Source: Alphaproteobacteria bacterium | Lineage (GTDB): Bacteria > Pseudomonadota > Alphaproteobacteria > Micropepsales > Micropepsaceae | Direction of reading: 5' to 3' | NCBI GenBank assembly: GCA_025924715.1 | Contig: JAICHV010000003.1 | Location: 1-64,000 of the forward strand | DNA length: 64,000 nucleotides | Shown: piece by piece, positions 54,959-64,000 of the stretch | Layout: each line of letters begins with the position of its first letter | How positions within the stretch are numbered: position 1 is the first letter of the stretch | Made by a program: the position numbers and the translations under genes | Notes under the pieces: generated by a model | The model's database searches: none | Seen by the model: the letters and a program-made list of their open reading frames with translations, nothing else | What the model was told of the DNA's origin: nothing

Positions 54959-56574
54959 GCTGTTTCGTTTTCGCGCGCCAGAATTTTTTCCAGCGCCGCG
55001 ATCTCATCGGCCTCGCGGGCCGGCTTGTCCCAGCGGATGCGGTTGATGCGGGGAAAGCGCATCGCCACCCCGGATTTGTGGCGGGGCGAACGCTGCAAGC
55101 CCTCAAAGGCGACTTCCAGCACCAGGCCGAAATCCTTGTCGGCCCGCACCGCCCGCACCGGACCGAAGCGCTCTACCGTGTTGTCGCGGACGAATTTGTC
55201 CAGCCGCAGCAATTCCTCGTCGGTGAAGCCGAAATAGGCCTTGCCCACCGGGGTCAGCCCCCGCTCGCCATTTTGGTCAAGCTTCCAGACGCCAAAGGTG
55301 TAGTCGGAATAAAATCCCGACCGCTTGCCATGGCCGCGCTGGGCATACATCAACACCGCATCCACCAAATACGGATCGCGTTTCCATTTGAACCAGGGCC
55401 CCTTGGGACGGCCCGCCTCGTAAAGCGAATCCCAGCGCTTGAGCATCAGGCCTTCGGCTTTTTGCGCGTCCCCGGGCGGCGGGGCGGCGCGCAGCCGCGC
55501 GAGCTCGTCCCAATCGGCGAAAGCTTGTAGCGGCGACAGGTCCAGCCGCGGCTGTTTCAGCCGCGCGATGAAGTCCTCAAGCCGCCGCCGTCTTTCCAAA
55601 AAAGGCAGGCGGCGCAAATCCTCGCTACCCTCCAACAGCAGATCATAGGCTCGGATGCCGGCAGGATATTTCTCCTGCAGCGCCGCATCGGCGGTTTTGC
55701 GGTTGAGGCGCTGCTGCAGTTCAGAAAAGCTGCCGATGCGCCCATCCCGCAAGATCAGCAATTCCCCGTCGATCACGCCTTCGAAGGACAGCGCCGCCAG
55801 CAGATCGGGAAAGCTTTTGCCGACATCGTCGCCGGTGCGGCTATAGAGCCGGCGCTGGCCGCCCTCGATCACCGCCTGGACGCGGATGCCATCCCATTTC
55901 CACTCCGCCGCATAATCGGCCGGCGCCAGTTTGGGAAATTCCGCTTCGTCCAGCGCCTGTGCCAGCATCACGGGGCGAAAGCGCGCCGGCGTATCGGCGC
56001 TAGGCTTGTCGCTGCGCTTTTCCAGCCAGGCGAATAGATCCTGATAGGGCGGTGCCTGGCCGTGCCACACCTCCTCGATCTCGCCCACTGCCACACCGCC
56101 AAGATCGGCCAGCGCCTGTTTCGCCAGCCGGGCCGAGACCCCGACGCGCAACCCGCCGGTGAGCAGTTTGAGCAAAGCCCAGCGGCCGTCGGCATCCAGC
56201 GCGTCCAGCCAGCGCTCCAGCAATTGCGGGACTTCCCGGCGTGACGCGCTGCGCAAAGTGTCGACCACTTCCGATAATTCTGGTTCGGTATTGGCACCTG
56301 GCCTCACCGGCCAGGCGAGCGCCACGGTCTCGGCCAGATCGCCCACGAAATCATGGCTGAGGGCGAAAAGCTGCGGGTCCATGCGCGCCTCCACCGCCTT
56401 GCGGATCATCGACGGCTTGGCCTCATCGAAGGCGAGATCGCCGGTGAGGCTGGCCAGCGCCCAGCCGCGTTCGGGATCGGGTGCGCTTGCCAGATAATCG
56501 CGCAGCAAGGTCAACTTCACATTGCGTGCGGGGCTGAAGGAAAGCCGGTCCAGCAACAGGGCGAAGGCGCGCAT
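54955..56574 (-). CDS. ATP-dependent DNA ligase
   Basis: AEWKWDGIRVQAVIEGGQRRLYSRTGDDVGKSFPDL (KxDG), GVIDGELLI, EGLMLKRWDSLYEAGRPKGPWFKWKRDP. Confidence 0.95.
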   Translation of the reverse strand: MRAFALLLDRLSFSPARNVKLTLLRDYLASAPDPERGWALASLTGDLAFDEAKPSMIRKAVEARMDPQLFALSHDFVGDLAETVALAWPVRPGANTEPELSEVVDTLRSASRREVPQLLERWLDALDADGRWALLKLLTGGLRVGVSARLAKQALADLGGVAVGEIEEVWHGQAPPYQDLFAWLEKRSDKPSADTPARFRPVMLAQALDEAEFPKLAPADYAAEWKWDGIRVQAVIEGGQRRLYSRTGDDVGKSFPDLLAALSFEGVIDGELLILRDGRIGSFSELQQRLNRKTADAALQEKYPAGIRAYDLLLEGSEDLRRLPFLERRRRLEDFIARLKQPRLDLSPLQAFADWDELARLRAAPPPGDAQKAEGLMLKRWDSLYEAGRPKGPWFKWKRDPYLVDAVLMYAQRGHGKRSGFYSDYTFGVWKLDQNGERGLTPVGKAYFGFTDEELLRLDKFVRDNTVERFGPVRAVRADKDFGLVLEVAFEGLQRSPRHKSGVAMRFPRINRIRWDKPAREADEIAALEKILARENETA

Positions 56575-57587
56575 CAGCTTTCGCCCTCCTCTTCGCCATA
56601 GCCCACCAACTCCAGCGCGCGGGCGGCGATGCCGTTCAGCTGCGACCAGCGCAGCAAGGCCTCTTCATTGCCATGCGTGATCCACACCTCCCGCGGCGCC
56701 AGTTCGGCGATGGTGCCGGTCAGTTCGTCCCAATCGGCATGATCGGACAGAATGAGCGGCAGCTCGACATGGCGTTGGCGGGCGCGGGCCCGCACCCGCA
56801 TCCAGCCCGAGGCCATGGCGGGCAAGGGATCGGAAAATCGCCTGGCCCATCGGTCGGCGATCGCCGAGGGGGGCGCGATCACGATCTTGCCCGGCAGTTT
56901 GTCGCGTTTGTCGGTCGTCGCCGGCGCCAGGCTGCCCAAACTCACGCCATGCCGTTCATACAGCGCGTTCAAATTGGCCACCGCACCATGGATATAAATG
57001 GTGTCGTCATAGCCGGCTTCGCGGAGCAGGCAGATCAGCCGCTGCGCCTTGCCCAACGCGTAAGCGCCCACCAGATGGGTACGCTCGGGAAATTGGCGCA
57101 GCGATTTGAGGAGTTTCTGGATCTCCTCGCCATCGGGCGGATGACGGAACACCGGCAGTCCGAAGGTCGCTTCCGTGACGAAGACATCGCAGGCCACCGG
57201 CTCGAAGGGTAAGCAGGTGGGATCGCGGCGCCGCTTGTAATCGCCGGATACCGCCATGGTCATGCCCTGCCAGCGCAGCAGGCATTGCGCCGAGCCCAGG
57301 ATATGTCCGGCCGGTGCCAACCAGACTTCGACATCCTTGTGGCGGATGATCTCGCCATAGCGGGCGCTTTGGGTGGCGCCGGCAAAGCCTTCACCCCAGC
57401 GCGCCGCCATGATCGCCAACGTCTCGGCGGTGGCCAGCACCGCCCCGTGGCCGCTGCGGGCGTGGTCGCCATGGCCATGGGTGATGACCGCGCGCTCCAC
57501 CGGCCTGACGGGATCGATGTAAAAATCGCCGGGCGGGCAATAAAGCCCAGCCGGCGTGGGACGCAGAAGATCGGAGAATTTGGCCAT
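56574..57587 (-). CDS. Ligase-associated DNA exonuclease (metallo-beta-lactamase/beta-CASP fold)
   Basis: RAVITHGHGDHARSGHGAVLATAETLAIM, GHILGSAQCLLRWQGMTMAVSGDYKRR; abuts ligase gene. Confidence 0.92.
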   Translation of the reverse strand: MAKFSDLLRPTPAGLYCPPGDFYIDPVRPVERAVITHGHGDHARSGHGAVLATAETLAIMAARWGEGFAGATQSARYGEIIRHKDVEVWLAPAGHILGSAQCLLRWQGMTMAVSGDYKRRRDPTCLPFEPVACDVFVTEATFGLPVFRHPPDGEEIQKLLKSLRQFPERTHLVGAYALGKAQRLICLLREAGYDDTIYIHGAVANLNALYERHGVSLGSLAPATTDKRDKLPGKIVIAPPSAIADRWARRFSDPLPAMASGWMRVRARARQRHVELPLILSDHADWDELTGTIAELAPREVWITHGNEEALLRWSQLNGIAARALELVGYGEEEGES

Positions 57588-57639
57588 GGTGAGGGTTTAA
57601 AGCCTACACCGAAACGCTGGGCGGGGCCGCCAAGTTCCG

Positions 57640-58293
57640 CTAGCCCGGCTTCACGATCGTCCGCGTGGTGACCCGCCAAAGCGCGATGGCTGCGCGCGGG
57701 TTGAATGGGAGAGCTGCCAGGGCCTGCCCGATCTGCCGCCCCGCGGCGCTTGCGGCCTCATCATCCGCAAACCACATATGCAAGAACATGTCCGCCGGAT
57801 GGGGCGGCACGGGCAGGAAATTCGGCTTGGCGATGGTGGCAATGACATCGTCCCGCAGGACCGCGTCCCCGTCTGCTGACGCCATCACCGCGTCCGCCAG
57901 ATCGACATCGCCGCCATGGCGCAGCGCCACCACCAGCTTGGCGCCTTCCAGCGCTTCTTGAAGGGGTGCCGAGGCCAGAATGGCGTAGTTCGAGCCATGG
58001 CCGAGATAATTCACTTCGTCGGCAATCAGGTCGCGCACCACCGGGCTGTTATAACCACGCTGCATTTGAGCGGTGTTGCGCCACAACTGTTCCACCAGTC
58101 CGTCGCCCGGAAAGCCCGGATGCGGCAAAGAAAACTCCTCCACGATATGGTTCTGCACATAGGCGTAGAGGAACGGCATGCGCGAAACCATGCCGCCATG
58201 GATTTGATGCCAGTGGCGCGAGAAATAATCCCGATCGTCACCCGGCCGGCGTTCCAGGATGGACATGCGCTTGATGGGGGCGACGGGGTACAT
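57640..58293 (-). CDS. EthD-like domain protein
   Basis: KRMSILERRPGDDRDYFSRHWHQIHGGMVSRMPFLYAYVQNHI; start at 58293 inferred, the longer track ORF overlaps the SDR gene. Confidence 0.65.
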   Translation of the reverse strand: MYPVAPIKRMSILERRPGDDRDYFSRHWHQIHGGMVSRMPFLYAYVQNHIVEEFSLPHPGFPGDGLVEQLWRNTAQMQRGYNSPVVRDLIADEVNYLGHGSNYAILASAPLQEALEGAKLVVALRHGGDVDLADAVMASADGDAVLRDDVIATIAKPNFLPVPPHPADMFLHMWFADDEAASAAGRQIGQALAALPFNPRAAIALWRVTTRTIVKPG

Positions 58294-58298
58294 GCGGG

Positions 58299-59006
58299 TC
58301 AGGCGATGGAAGCGCCGCCATCCATCGTCACGATGGTTCCGGTCGCATAGGGCGTTCCGGCCAGGAGCAACAACAGACGGGCGATGTCTTCGGGCTGACC
58401 GATGGCGCCGGCGGGATATTTTTCCTTCAGGCCGTCCAACATGGCCCGGCGCGCGTCCGGCGCCATACCATGCCACATTTCGGTATCGACCACCGCCGGC
58501 GAAACCGCATTGGTGCGTACGGGCTTTAATTCCAGTGCCAGGCCCTGCACCAGGCTTTCCAAAGCACCATTGATGGCGCCCATCAGCGCCCGGCCCGCCG
58601 TGGGCCGTGTGGCCAAAAACCCCGCCACCACACCCAGCGAACCGCCAGCGCGGATATTGGCGGCGCGGGCCACGCGGTAGAAACCCCAAAATTTGCTGTC
58701 CATCGCCGCCAAGGCGTCATCCATGGCCAGTGTCTTGACCGCGGCCATCTTCACCGCAGAGCCGGTGACGATGACATGGTCCCACACCGTGCCATCGGCA
58801 AAAAAGCGCTGGACGCTGTCCGGGTCGGTGACGTCCAATCTACGCCCTTGTCCGCCCAGGCGCTGCGCGGCGCTGCGAACTTTATCTTCCGAGCGCGAGG
58901 CGATGGTGACCGCCGCGCCCATGTCCTTTGCCAGCTTCGCCGTGCTGAAGCCGATACCGGAGCTGCCGCCAACCACCAATATCGTCTGGCCGGAAAAGTC
59001 GAACAT
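58299..59006 (-). CDS. SDR family oxidoreductase
   Basis: TILVVGGSSGIGFSTAKLAKDMGA; AGAIGQPEDIARLLLLLAGTPYATGTIVTMDGGASIA. Confidence 0.9.
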   Translation of the reverse strand: MFDFSGQTILVVGGSSGIGFSTAKLAKDMGAAVTIASRSEDKVRSAAQRLGGQGRRLDVTDPDSVQRFFADGTVWDHVIVTGSAVKMAAVKTLAMDDALAAMDSKFWGFYRVARAANIRAGGSLGVVAGFLATRPTAGRALMGAINGALESLVQGLALELKPVRTNAVSPAVVDTEMWHGMAPDARRAMLDGLKEKYPAGAIGQPEDIARLLLLLAGTPYATGTIVTMDGGASIA

Positions 59007-59144
59007 GCCGTCTCCTCTGCTTTGCGCGCCCGCGGAAAGCCGGCAGACTATCGCAATTCATTGCCTTCCAAAGCGCTTTCTCGGTATACGATGGCGTATG
59101 CTCGCCTCGTCTGAGCTAGCCGCGAACCTCTCAGGGGCTTTGTC

Positions 59145-59819
59145 ATGTTTCTTGAGCATCCCGATTTCCTAGAGCCCGCCGAGGTGGCGCGCCTGGTGGC
59201 GCTGAGTCAGACCCTGAAATTCGTCGAGGGACGGCTTTCCAATCCGGCCAATGTCACCAAACAGAATCTGCAGGCCGATCTTACCCATCCCGATTACGCG
59301 GAAAGCTCATCGATCGTGATGAAGGCATTCGAGCGTTCGCGCCCTTTTCGCGACTTTGCCTTTCCCAAGAAAATCGCATCGCCGCTTTTGTCCCGCTATG
59401 AGCCCGGGATGAAATATGGCCCGCATCCCGACACCGCCTTCATGACGGTGCTGACGCCCCAGGGACCCTTGGGGCTACGCTCCGACATTTCCTGCACCGT
59501 CTTTCTCAGCGATCCGGCAAGTTATGAGGGCGGCGAACTGGTGCTGCATATCGGCACCAAGCCGGTGGCGATCAAAGGTCGGCCGGGCGAGGCTTTCGTC
59601 TATCCCTCGACCCTGCTGCATGAAGTGCGTCCGGTGCGCTCGGGCGTGCGGCTGGTTTCGATCACCTTCATCGAGAGCATAATCCCCCGCGAGGACCACC
59701 GCACCGCGCTTTACGAAATGACCGAGGTGCTCGCCTTGGAAGGACTGAAGATGGAGTGGCTGAACCGGGTGCGCCTCAGCGTGGTGATCGAAAACCTGAA
59801 GCGCGCCTGGTCGGTTTAG
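59145..59819 (+). CDS. Fe(II)/2-oxoglutarate-dependent dioxygenase (PiuC/PKHD-type hydroxylase)
   Basis: YEPGMKYGPHPDTAFM (HxD), YEGGELVLHIGTKPVAIKGRPGEAFVYPSTLLHEVRPVRSGVRLVSITFIES. Confidence 0.9.
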   Translation: MFLEHPDFLEPAEVARLVALSQTLKFVEGRLSNPANVTKQNLQADLTHPDYAESSSIVMKAFERSRPFRDFAFPKKIASPLLSRYEPGMKYGPHPDTAFMTVLTPQGPLGLRSDISCTVFLSDPASYEGGELVLHIGTKPVAIKGRPGEAFVYPSTLLHEVRPVRSGVRLVSITFIESIIPREDHRTALYEMTEVLALEGLKMEWLNRVRLSVVIENLKRAWSV

Positions 59820-59820
59820 C

Positions 59821-60501
59821 TCATCTTCGCTTTTCTTCAATTCGCGACAGATCCAAACTCGTCTTGGTGCCAGCTACCAGGTAAAGCGCCATGGCAATCA
59901 GCAGAGGAATGACCGCGCGACCGATCAATACATGCGTCAAGAGGGGACCAAACAGAACCGAGGGGCTGTAGAACCGCAAAGCAGGTAACACCTGTTCCAA
60001 CGCAAAAGTCACCGTTGCGGGCAAAAAAGCCAGGGCGAACCAGCGAAGCGCAGCCACCTTCTTGCCGATCAGCGCAATGGCGGACAGCGCGAAAAGCCCG
60101 CCCGCCAAGAGCGATGCGGCCTGCACGGCCAAAGGAACGGAAGGCCAATAAACGCAGATAATCCTGTCGTCGGGAAAGAGCGCAAGCACGTCAAGCGCGG
60201 ACGCAGAAAGGTGGACATAGCACCCCAACGCCTGCGCGGGACCAACAACGTTCTGGCCGGCCAGGTAAAAAATCAATGCGGCGAGGAATGCTCTCGGCAG
60301 AATGCCGTTCACGAGATGGGACCTGAGCGCTTCCCGATAGCTTGCAAATACGCACCCCGCTGCCCAGGACAAAGCGGCCCGGTCATCGCGAATATGGTGG
60401 ATTTCCTGCTCTATACCTTCTGCCCAGAAGGCGTTCCGTTTCCACAGCACCCAGCGTGCATGACCGCCGAGGATCAGGGCCATTCGTCTAAGCATGGCCA
60501 C
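59821..60501 (-). CDS. Membrane protein of unknown function, downstream of PadR regulator
   Basis: 226 aa, several hydrophobic segments; 6 bp after padR-like gene. Confidence 0.65.
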   Translation of the reverse strand: MAMLRRMALILGGHARWVLWKRNAFWAEGIEQEIHHIRDDRAALSWAAGCVFASYREALRSHLVNGILPRAFLAALIFYLAGQNVVGPAQALGCYVHLSASALDVLALFPDDRIICVYWPSVPLAVQAASLLAGGLFALSAIALIGKKVAALRWFALAFLPATVTFALEQVLPALRFYSPSVLFGPLLTHVLIGRAVIPLLIAMALYLVAGTKTSLDLSRIEEKRR

Positions 60502-60507
60502 CCTCGT

Positions 60508-60822
60508 TCATGAAAACGATCCACTCAACTTGGGACGAAGCTTGCGCTTGATATCTTGAGGTTCCAGGCTGCGGGCGAATGCGATCCCGCTTGGGGTCAG
60601 CCGATAGACATGCCGCGGAGGCGTGCCCGCCCGCTCCGCCTCTTCCCATCGGGCTTCTAAAAATCCTTGTTCCTTGAGGCGGATCAGGAGCGGATAAAGC
60701 GTGCCCGACTTCAATTCCGTATCCTGCGACAAGCCGTATCCGTGGCGCCATTCTTGCGGCGTTCGCAGCATCTCCCGCAAGACCGCATGGGTCTGCTTTG
60801 AGGCATTGGGGGTGCGTCCCAT
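60508..60822 (-). CDS. PadR family transcriptional regulator
   Basis: HGYGLSQDTELKSGTLYPLLIRLKEQGFLEARWEEAERAGTPPRHVYRLTPSGIAFA. Confidence 0.92.
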   Translation of the reverse strand: MGRTPNASKQTHAVLREMLRTPQEWRHGYGLSQDTELKSGTLYPLLIRLKEQGFLEARWEEAERAGTPPRHVYRLTPSGIAFARSLEPQDIKRKLRPKLSGSFS

Positions 60823-60833
60823 TGCATAACTCT

Positions 60834-60841
60834 ACATATGT
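60834..60841. promoter_or_regulatory. Palindrome ACATATGT, candidate PadR operator
   Basis: In the 58-bp divergent intergenic region between padR-like and dsbA-like genes. Confidence 0.35.
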
Positions 60842-60880
60842 TGATTATTCTGTCAACCGTCCGGCGAAGGAGACCAAAGG

Positions 60881-61552
60881 ATGCATCGAATTGTCCTGTT
60901 TGTCCTGGGTGCGGCAGCCTTGGGGGCGCTTGCAGTTGCCTGGCTCGAATTTGCGCCGGCGAGGAACGACGCGCTACCTGTCGCAGCACCGGGTTTTTCC
61001 ATCAGCGAATATGACCGCACCGTGGGGAATCCCAAGGCCCCTGTCGTGCTGATCGAGTATGGCGCGCCGGTGTGCCCGCATTGCGCGCAATTCGATATGG
61101 AAGACTTTCCGGAACTGAAGACAAGCTACATCGATACGGGCAAGGTCTTCTACGTTTTCCGCGTCTATCCCGTCCGTCCCGGTGACGGGCCTGCCGAAAG
61201 ATTGCTTCGCTGCCTGCCTCGGGAAAAGTATTTTTCCTTTTTGGACCTACTGTTCCGCAACCAACCGCAGTGGGATGGCGACGAATATCCGGTGGCCGAT
61301 TCCCATGCCGGGCTCATTCGCATGGCGCGGATTGCCGGAATGGGTGCAGAGCAGGCCGAAGCCTGTATGCAAGACGATTCGACGAACGATGCCATTAATC
61401 AGATCGCGCAGGATGGCCAGAAACGCTATGGCCTGACCGGCACGCCGACTTTCGTGGTGGATGGTGTCCCCGCTGCGGCCGGCGAGCATTGGCCGCAACT
61501 GCGTTCCAGGCTGAACACAGCATTAGCGGCGAAAGGCGCGACGGTGCCCTAG
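60881..61552 (+). CDS. DsbA family thioredoxin-fold protein
   Basis: N-terminal TM; PKAPVVLIEYGAPVCPHCAQFDMEDFPEL; YGLTGTPTFVVDG cis-Pro loop. Confidence 0.9.
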   Translation: MHRIVLFVLGAAALGALAVAWLEFAPARNDALPVAAPGFSISEYDRTVGNPKAPVVLIEYGAPVCPHCAQFDMEDFPELKTSYIDTGKVFYVFRVYPVRPGDGPAERLLRCLPREKYFSFLDLLFRNQPQWDGDEYPVADSHAGLIRMARIAGMGAEQAEACMQDDSTNDAINQIAQDGQKRYGLTGTPTFVVDGVPAAAGEHWPQLRSRLNTALAAKGATVP

Positions 61553-61555
61553 TGT

Positions 61556-62161
61556 TCAGACCCAGGGAGCCTGGGCGCGCTGGCGGGATTCGTAATCCGA
61601 AATCTTGTCCTCGCTGCGCATGGTCAGGCCGATATCGTCCCAGCCGTTGAGCAGGCATTGCTTGCGAAAGGGATCGACCTCGAATTTGAGGCAGCCGCCA
61701 TCGGGGCCGCGGATTTCCTGCGCTTGCAGATCGATGCTGATGCGGGCATTGGCGCCGCGTTCCGCGTCGTCCATCAGCTTGTCGACCTCCGCCTGAGGCA
61801 GCTTGATCGGCAGGATGCCGTTCTTGAAGCAGTTGCCGTAGAAAATATCGGCAAAGCTGGGGGCGATGATGCAGCGGATGCCGAAATCCAGCAGCGCCCA
61901 GGGCGCGTGCTCGCGGCTGGAGCCGCAGCCGAAATTGTCGCCCGTCACCAGAATCTTGGCGCCCTTATAGGCGGGCTTGTTGAGAATAAAGTCGGGATTG
62001 TCGCTGCCATCGGGATTGTGGCGCAATTCGTCGAACAGCGCGTTGCCCAGCCCGGTGCGATGGATGGTTTTGAGATATTGCTTAGGAATGATCATGTCGG
62101 TGTCGACATTGATCATGTTCAGGGGGGCGGCGATGCCGTCGAGTTTGATAAAAGGTTCCAT
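61556..62161 (-). CDS. leuD: 3-isopropylmalate dehydratase small subunit
   Basis: [78 protein letters not shown]. Confidence 0.95.
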   Translation of the reverse strand: MEPFIKLDGIAAPLNMINVDTDMIIPKQYLKTIHRTGLGNALFDELRHNPDGSDNPDFILNKPAYKGAKILVTGDNFGCGSSREHAPWALLDFGIRCIIAPSFADIFYGNCFKNGILPIKLPQAEVDKLMDDAERGANARISIDLQAQEIRGPDGGCLKFEVDPFRKQCLLNGWDDIGLTMRSEDKISDYESRQRAQAPWV

Positions 62162-62237
62162 GGTGGCGGGACCATAATCAAAGCACAGGCCCAATGCCAC
62201 ATCGTAATTTACTCAAGTTTTCAAAGGCTTGATCCGC

Positions 62238-63665
62238 TCAGGAGGAGCAGGAAACCTCCAGCCCGCACAGCGCCGGTGGGGGCGGCGCGGCGAATTCCTC
62301 GTTCTGCGGCTGCTCGCCATAGGGGTTTTGCAGCATGGTGAAAATGCGGTCCAGCATGGCGATGTCGCCGCGGTCCTCCACGGCGCGAATGGCGGTTTCC
62401 GCCACCCAATTGCGCAGGACATATTTGGGATTGGCCGCGTTCATCGCCGCCGCCCGCTCCCCCTCGCCCGCCAGCCGGGCTTTGTAACCCGTCGCCCAGG
62501 CTTCGGCGTCGCCGCGCGCTGCGCCGAAAGAAGCCAGCCAGTTTTCGTCCAGCCGCGACAAGCCGCGGAAAGTCAGGGTGTAGTCCACCCGCGCCCCGGC
62601 CATCAGCGCAAGCAGGCCGCCCATCAAGCGGTCATCGCCCTCCTCCAGCCGAACCAAGCCGAATTTGGCGCGCATGCGGGCGCGATAATGTTGGGTGAAA
62701 TATGTTTCGTAGTGGCCCAGTTTTTCCTTCAGCTCTTCGCTGGGGATAAGGCTCGAAAGTGCCACCGCCAAAGCGTGCAAATTCCACAGCCCGATACTGG
62801 GCTGGTTGTCGAAGGAATAGCGGCCGGTCTCATCGGTGTGGTTGCAGATGAACCCCGGATCATAGGCTTCCATGAAGCCGAACGGCCCATAATCCAAGGT
62901 GAGGCCCAGGATCGACATATTGTCGGTGTTCATCACCCCATGGGCAAAGCCGACCGCCTGCCAATCCGCCATCAGTTCGGCCGTGCGCTTGACCACTTCG
63001 CCGAACCAGCCGGGATAATCACCTTTGTACGGCGCAAAATATTCCCCGATGACGTGATCAGCCAGCAGCCTCACCTGTTCATGCCGGCCGGAATGATGGA
63101 AATGCTCGAAATGGCCGAAGCGGATATGGCTGCGCGCCAGCCGCGTCAGAATGGCGCCCGGCTCTGATGTCTCACGCTGTACGGTTTCGCCGGTGGCAAC
63201 GATGGCCAGGGCCCGCGTCGTGGGGATACCCAGCGCCGCCATGGCTTCGCTGCAAAGATATTCCCGGATGGTGGAGCGCATCACCGCCCGTCCGTCACCG
63301 AAGCGCGAATAGGGCGTCCGGCCGGCGCCTTTCAATTGCACATCCCACAATTCGCCGCGGCGATTGCGCAGTTGCGCGATCAGCAGGGCGCGGCCGTCAC
63401 CAAGCTGCCCCGCCCAGACCCCGAACTGATGACCGGAATAGACCATGGCCAGGGCCGTGGCGTCCGCGATGGGCCGATGGCCGGAGAAAATCTGGGCAAA
63501 TTCGGGGTCGCCAAAGACTTGCGGATCCAGATCGATCAGTGCCGCCGCGCGGGCATTGGCGTGGATCAGGCGCGGCGTCTGCCCCACTTTTTCCGCCGGC
63601 ATCGCGGTATAGAAATCGCCCGGCAGCTGCGCAAAATGATTTTCCGGCCTCAGAGCAAAACTCAT
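62238..63665 (-). CDS. selO: SelO/YdiU family protein (pseudokinase-fold AMPylase)
   Basis: MVYSGHQFGVWAGQLGDGRALLI, DVQLKGAGRTPYSRFGDGRAVMRSTIREYLCSEAMAALGIPTTRALAIV. Confidence 0.94.
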   Translation of the reverse strand: MSFALRPENHFAQLPGDFYTAMPAEKVGQTPRLIHANARAAALIDLDPQVFGDPEFAQIFSGHRPIADATALAMVYSGHQFGVWAGQLGDGRALLIAQLRNRRGELWDVQLKGAGRTPYSRFGDGRAVMRSTIREYLCSEAMAALGIPTTRALAIVATGETVQRETSEPGAILTRLARSHIRFGHFEHFHHSGRHEQVRLLADHVIGEYFAPYKGDYPGWFGEVVKRTAELMADWQAVGFAHGVMNTDNMSILGLTLDYGPFGFMEAYDPGFICNHTDETGRYSFDNQPSIGLWNLHALAVALSSLIPSEELKEKLGHYETYFTQHYRARMRAKFGLVRLEEGDDRLMGGLLALMAGARVDYTLTFRGLSRLDENWLASFGAARGDAEAWATGYKARLAGEGERAAAMNAANPKYVLRNWVAETAIRAVEDRGDIAMLDRIFTMLQNPYGEQPQNEEFAAPPPPALCGLEVSCSS

Positions 63666-64000
63666 GAGGAGAGCTTGGCCCGTTTCAGCGCCGCGATGCA
63701 ATTTTCCAGTTCGCCGAGGAAGCTGGAACGATCCTGGCGGGAAAAGCCGGCATGCCGGGTCTCGCCGCCGCTCAGTTCCCGCAAATGGCGGCTAAGTTCG
63801 CGCATTCCCAGCGCCATGCCGATGCTCTGCGGCGTAAAGGCTTTGCCGTTGGGCGCCAGGACCCGCGCGCCTTTGTCCAGGCAGCGCGCCGCCAGGGGAA
63901 TATCGGCGGTGACCGCGATATCGCCGGCGGCGATGTGCCCCACGATCCAATCATCGGCGGCGTCCGCTCCTTGCGCCACCGTGACATGGCGCAGCAGCGG
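63662..64000 (-). CDS. YaiI/YqxD (UPF0178) family protein, N-terminus beyond window
   Basis: ADDWIVGHIAAGDIAVTADIPLAARCLDKGARVLAPNGKAFTPQSIGMALGMRELSRHLRE. Confidence 0.88.
   Translation of the reverse strand, partial: PLLRHVTVAQGADAADDWIVGHIAAGDIAVTADIPLAARCLDKGARVLAPNGKAFTPQSIGMALGMRELSRHLRELSGGETRHAGFSRQDRSSFLGELENCIAALKRAKLSS

Overview
The window is 64 kb of GC-rich, probably alphaproteobacterial, chromosomal DNA (lineage inferred from gene content only). Its core, about 7.3-47.3 kb, is a near-complete exosortase A (XrtA)/PEP-CTERM exopolysaccharide locus. It encodes XrtA fused to EpsI, an asparagine-synthase-like amidotransferase, a polysaccharide deacetylase, AAA ATPase, BY-kinase, chain-length determinant, polysaccharide export protein and outer-membrane beta-barrel. 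It also has an initiating sugar transferase, about seven glycosyltransferases, two flippases, three FemAB/GNAT proteins, PrsK/PrsR/PrsT and one PEP-CTERM substrate with a good sigma-54 promoter. Next to the substrate is a PEP-CTERM-type acyltransferase (N-acyl amino acid synthase family) paired with a 624-aa ThiF/E1-nitroreductase fusion, a candidate lipid-signal or lipid-modification module. Left flank: signal-peptide-bearing carbohydrate oxidation genes (PQQ dehydrogenase, enolase-superfamily dehydratase, SMP-30 lactonase, BNR sialidase-like, Cys-rich/NHL propeller). Right flank: an EcfG-type promoter driving a 24-aa membrane peptide operon, a P450, a candidate RiPP-like pair (TAT-signal small Cys peptide plus PqqD-TPR-methyltransferase) behind a triple-dyad operator, an ATP-dependent DNA ligase/exonuclease pair, and housekeeping genes (leuD, selO, YaiI family). 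I saw no rRNA, tRNA, CRISPR array or mobile element. Family names come from motif and architecture recognition by eye; no database search was run.
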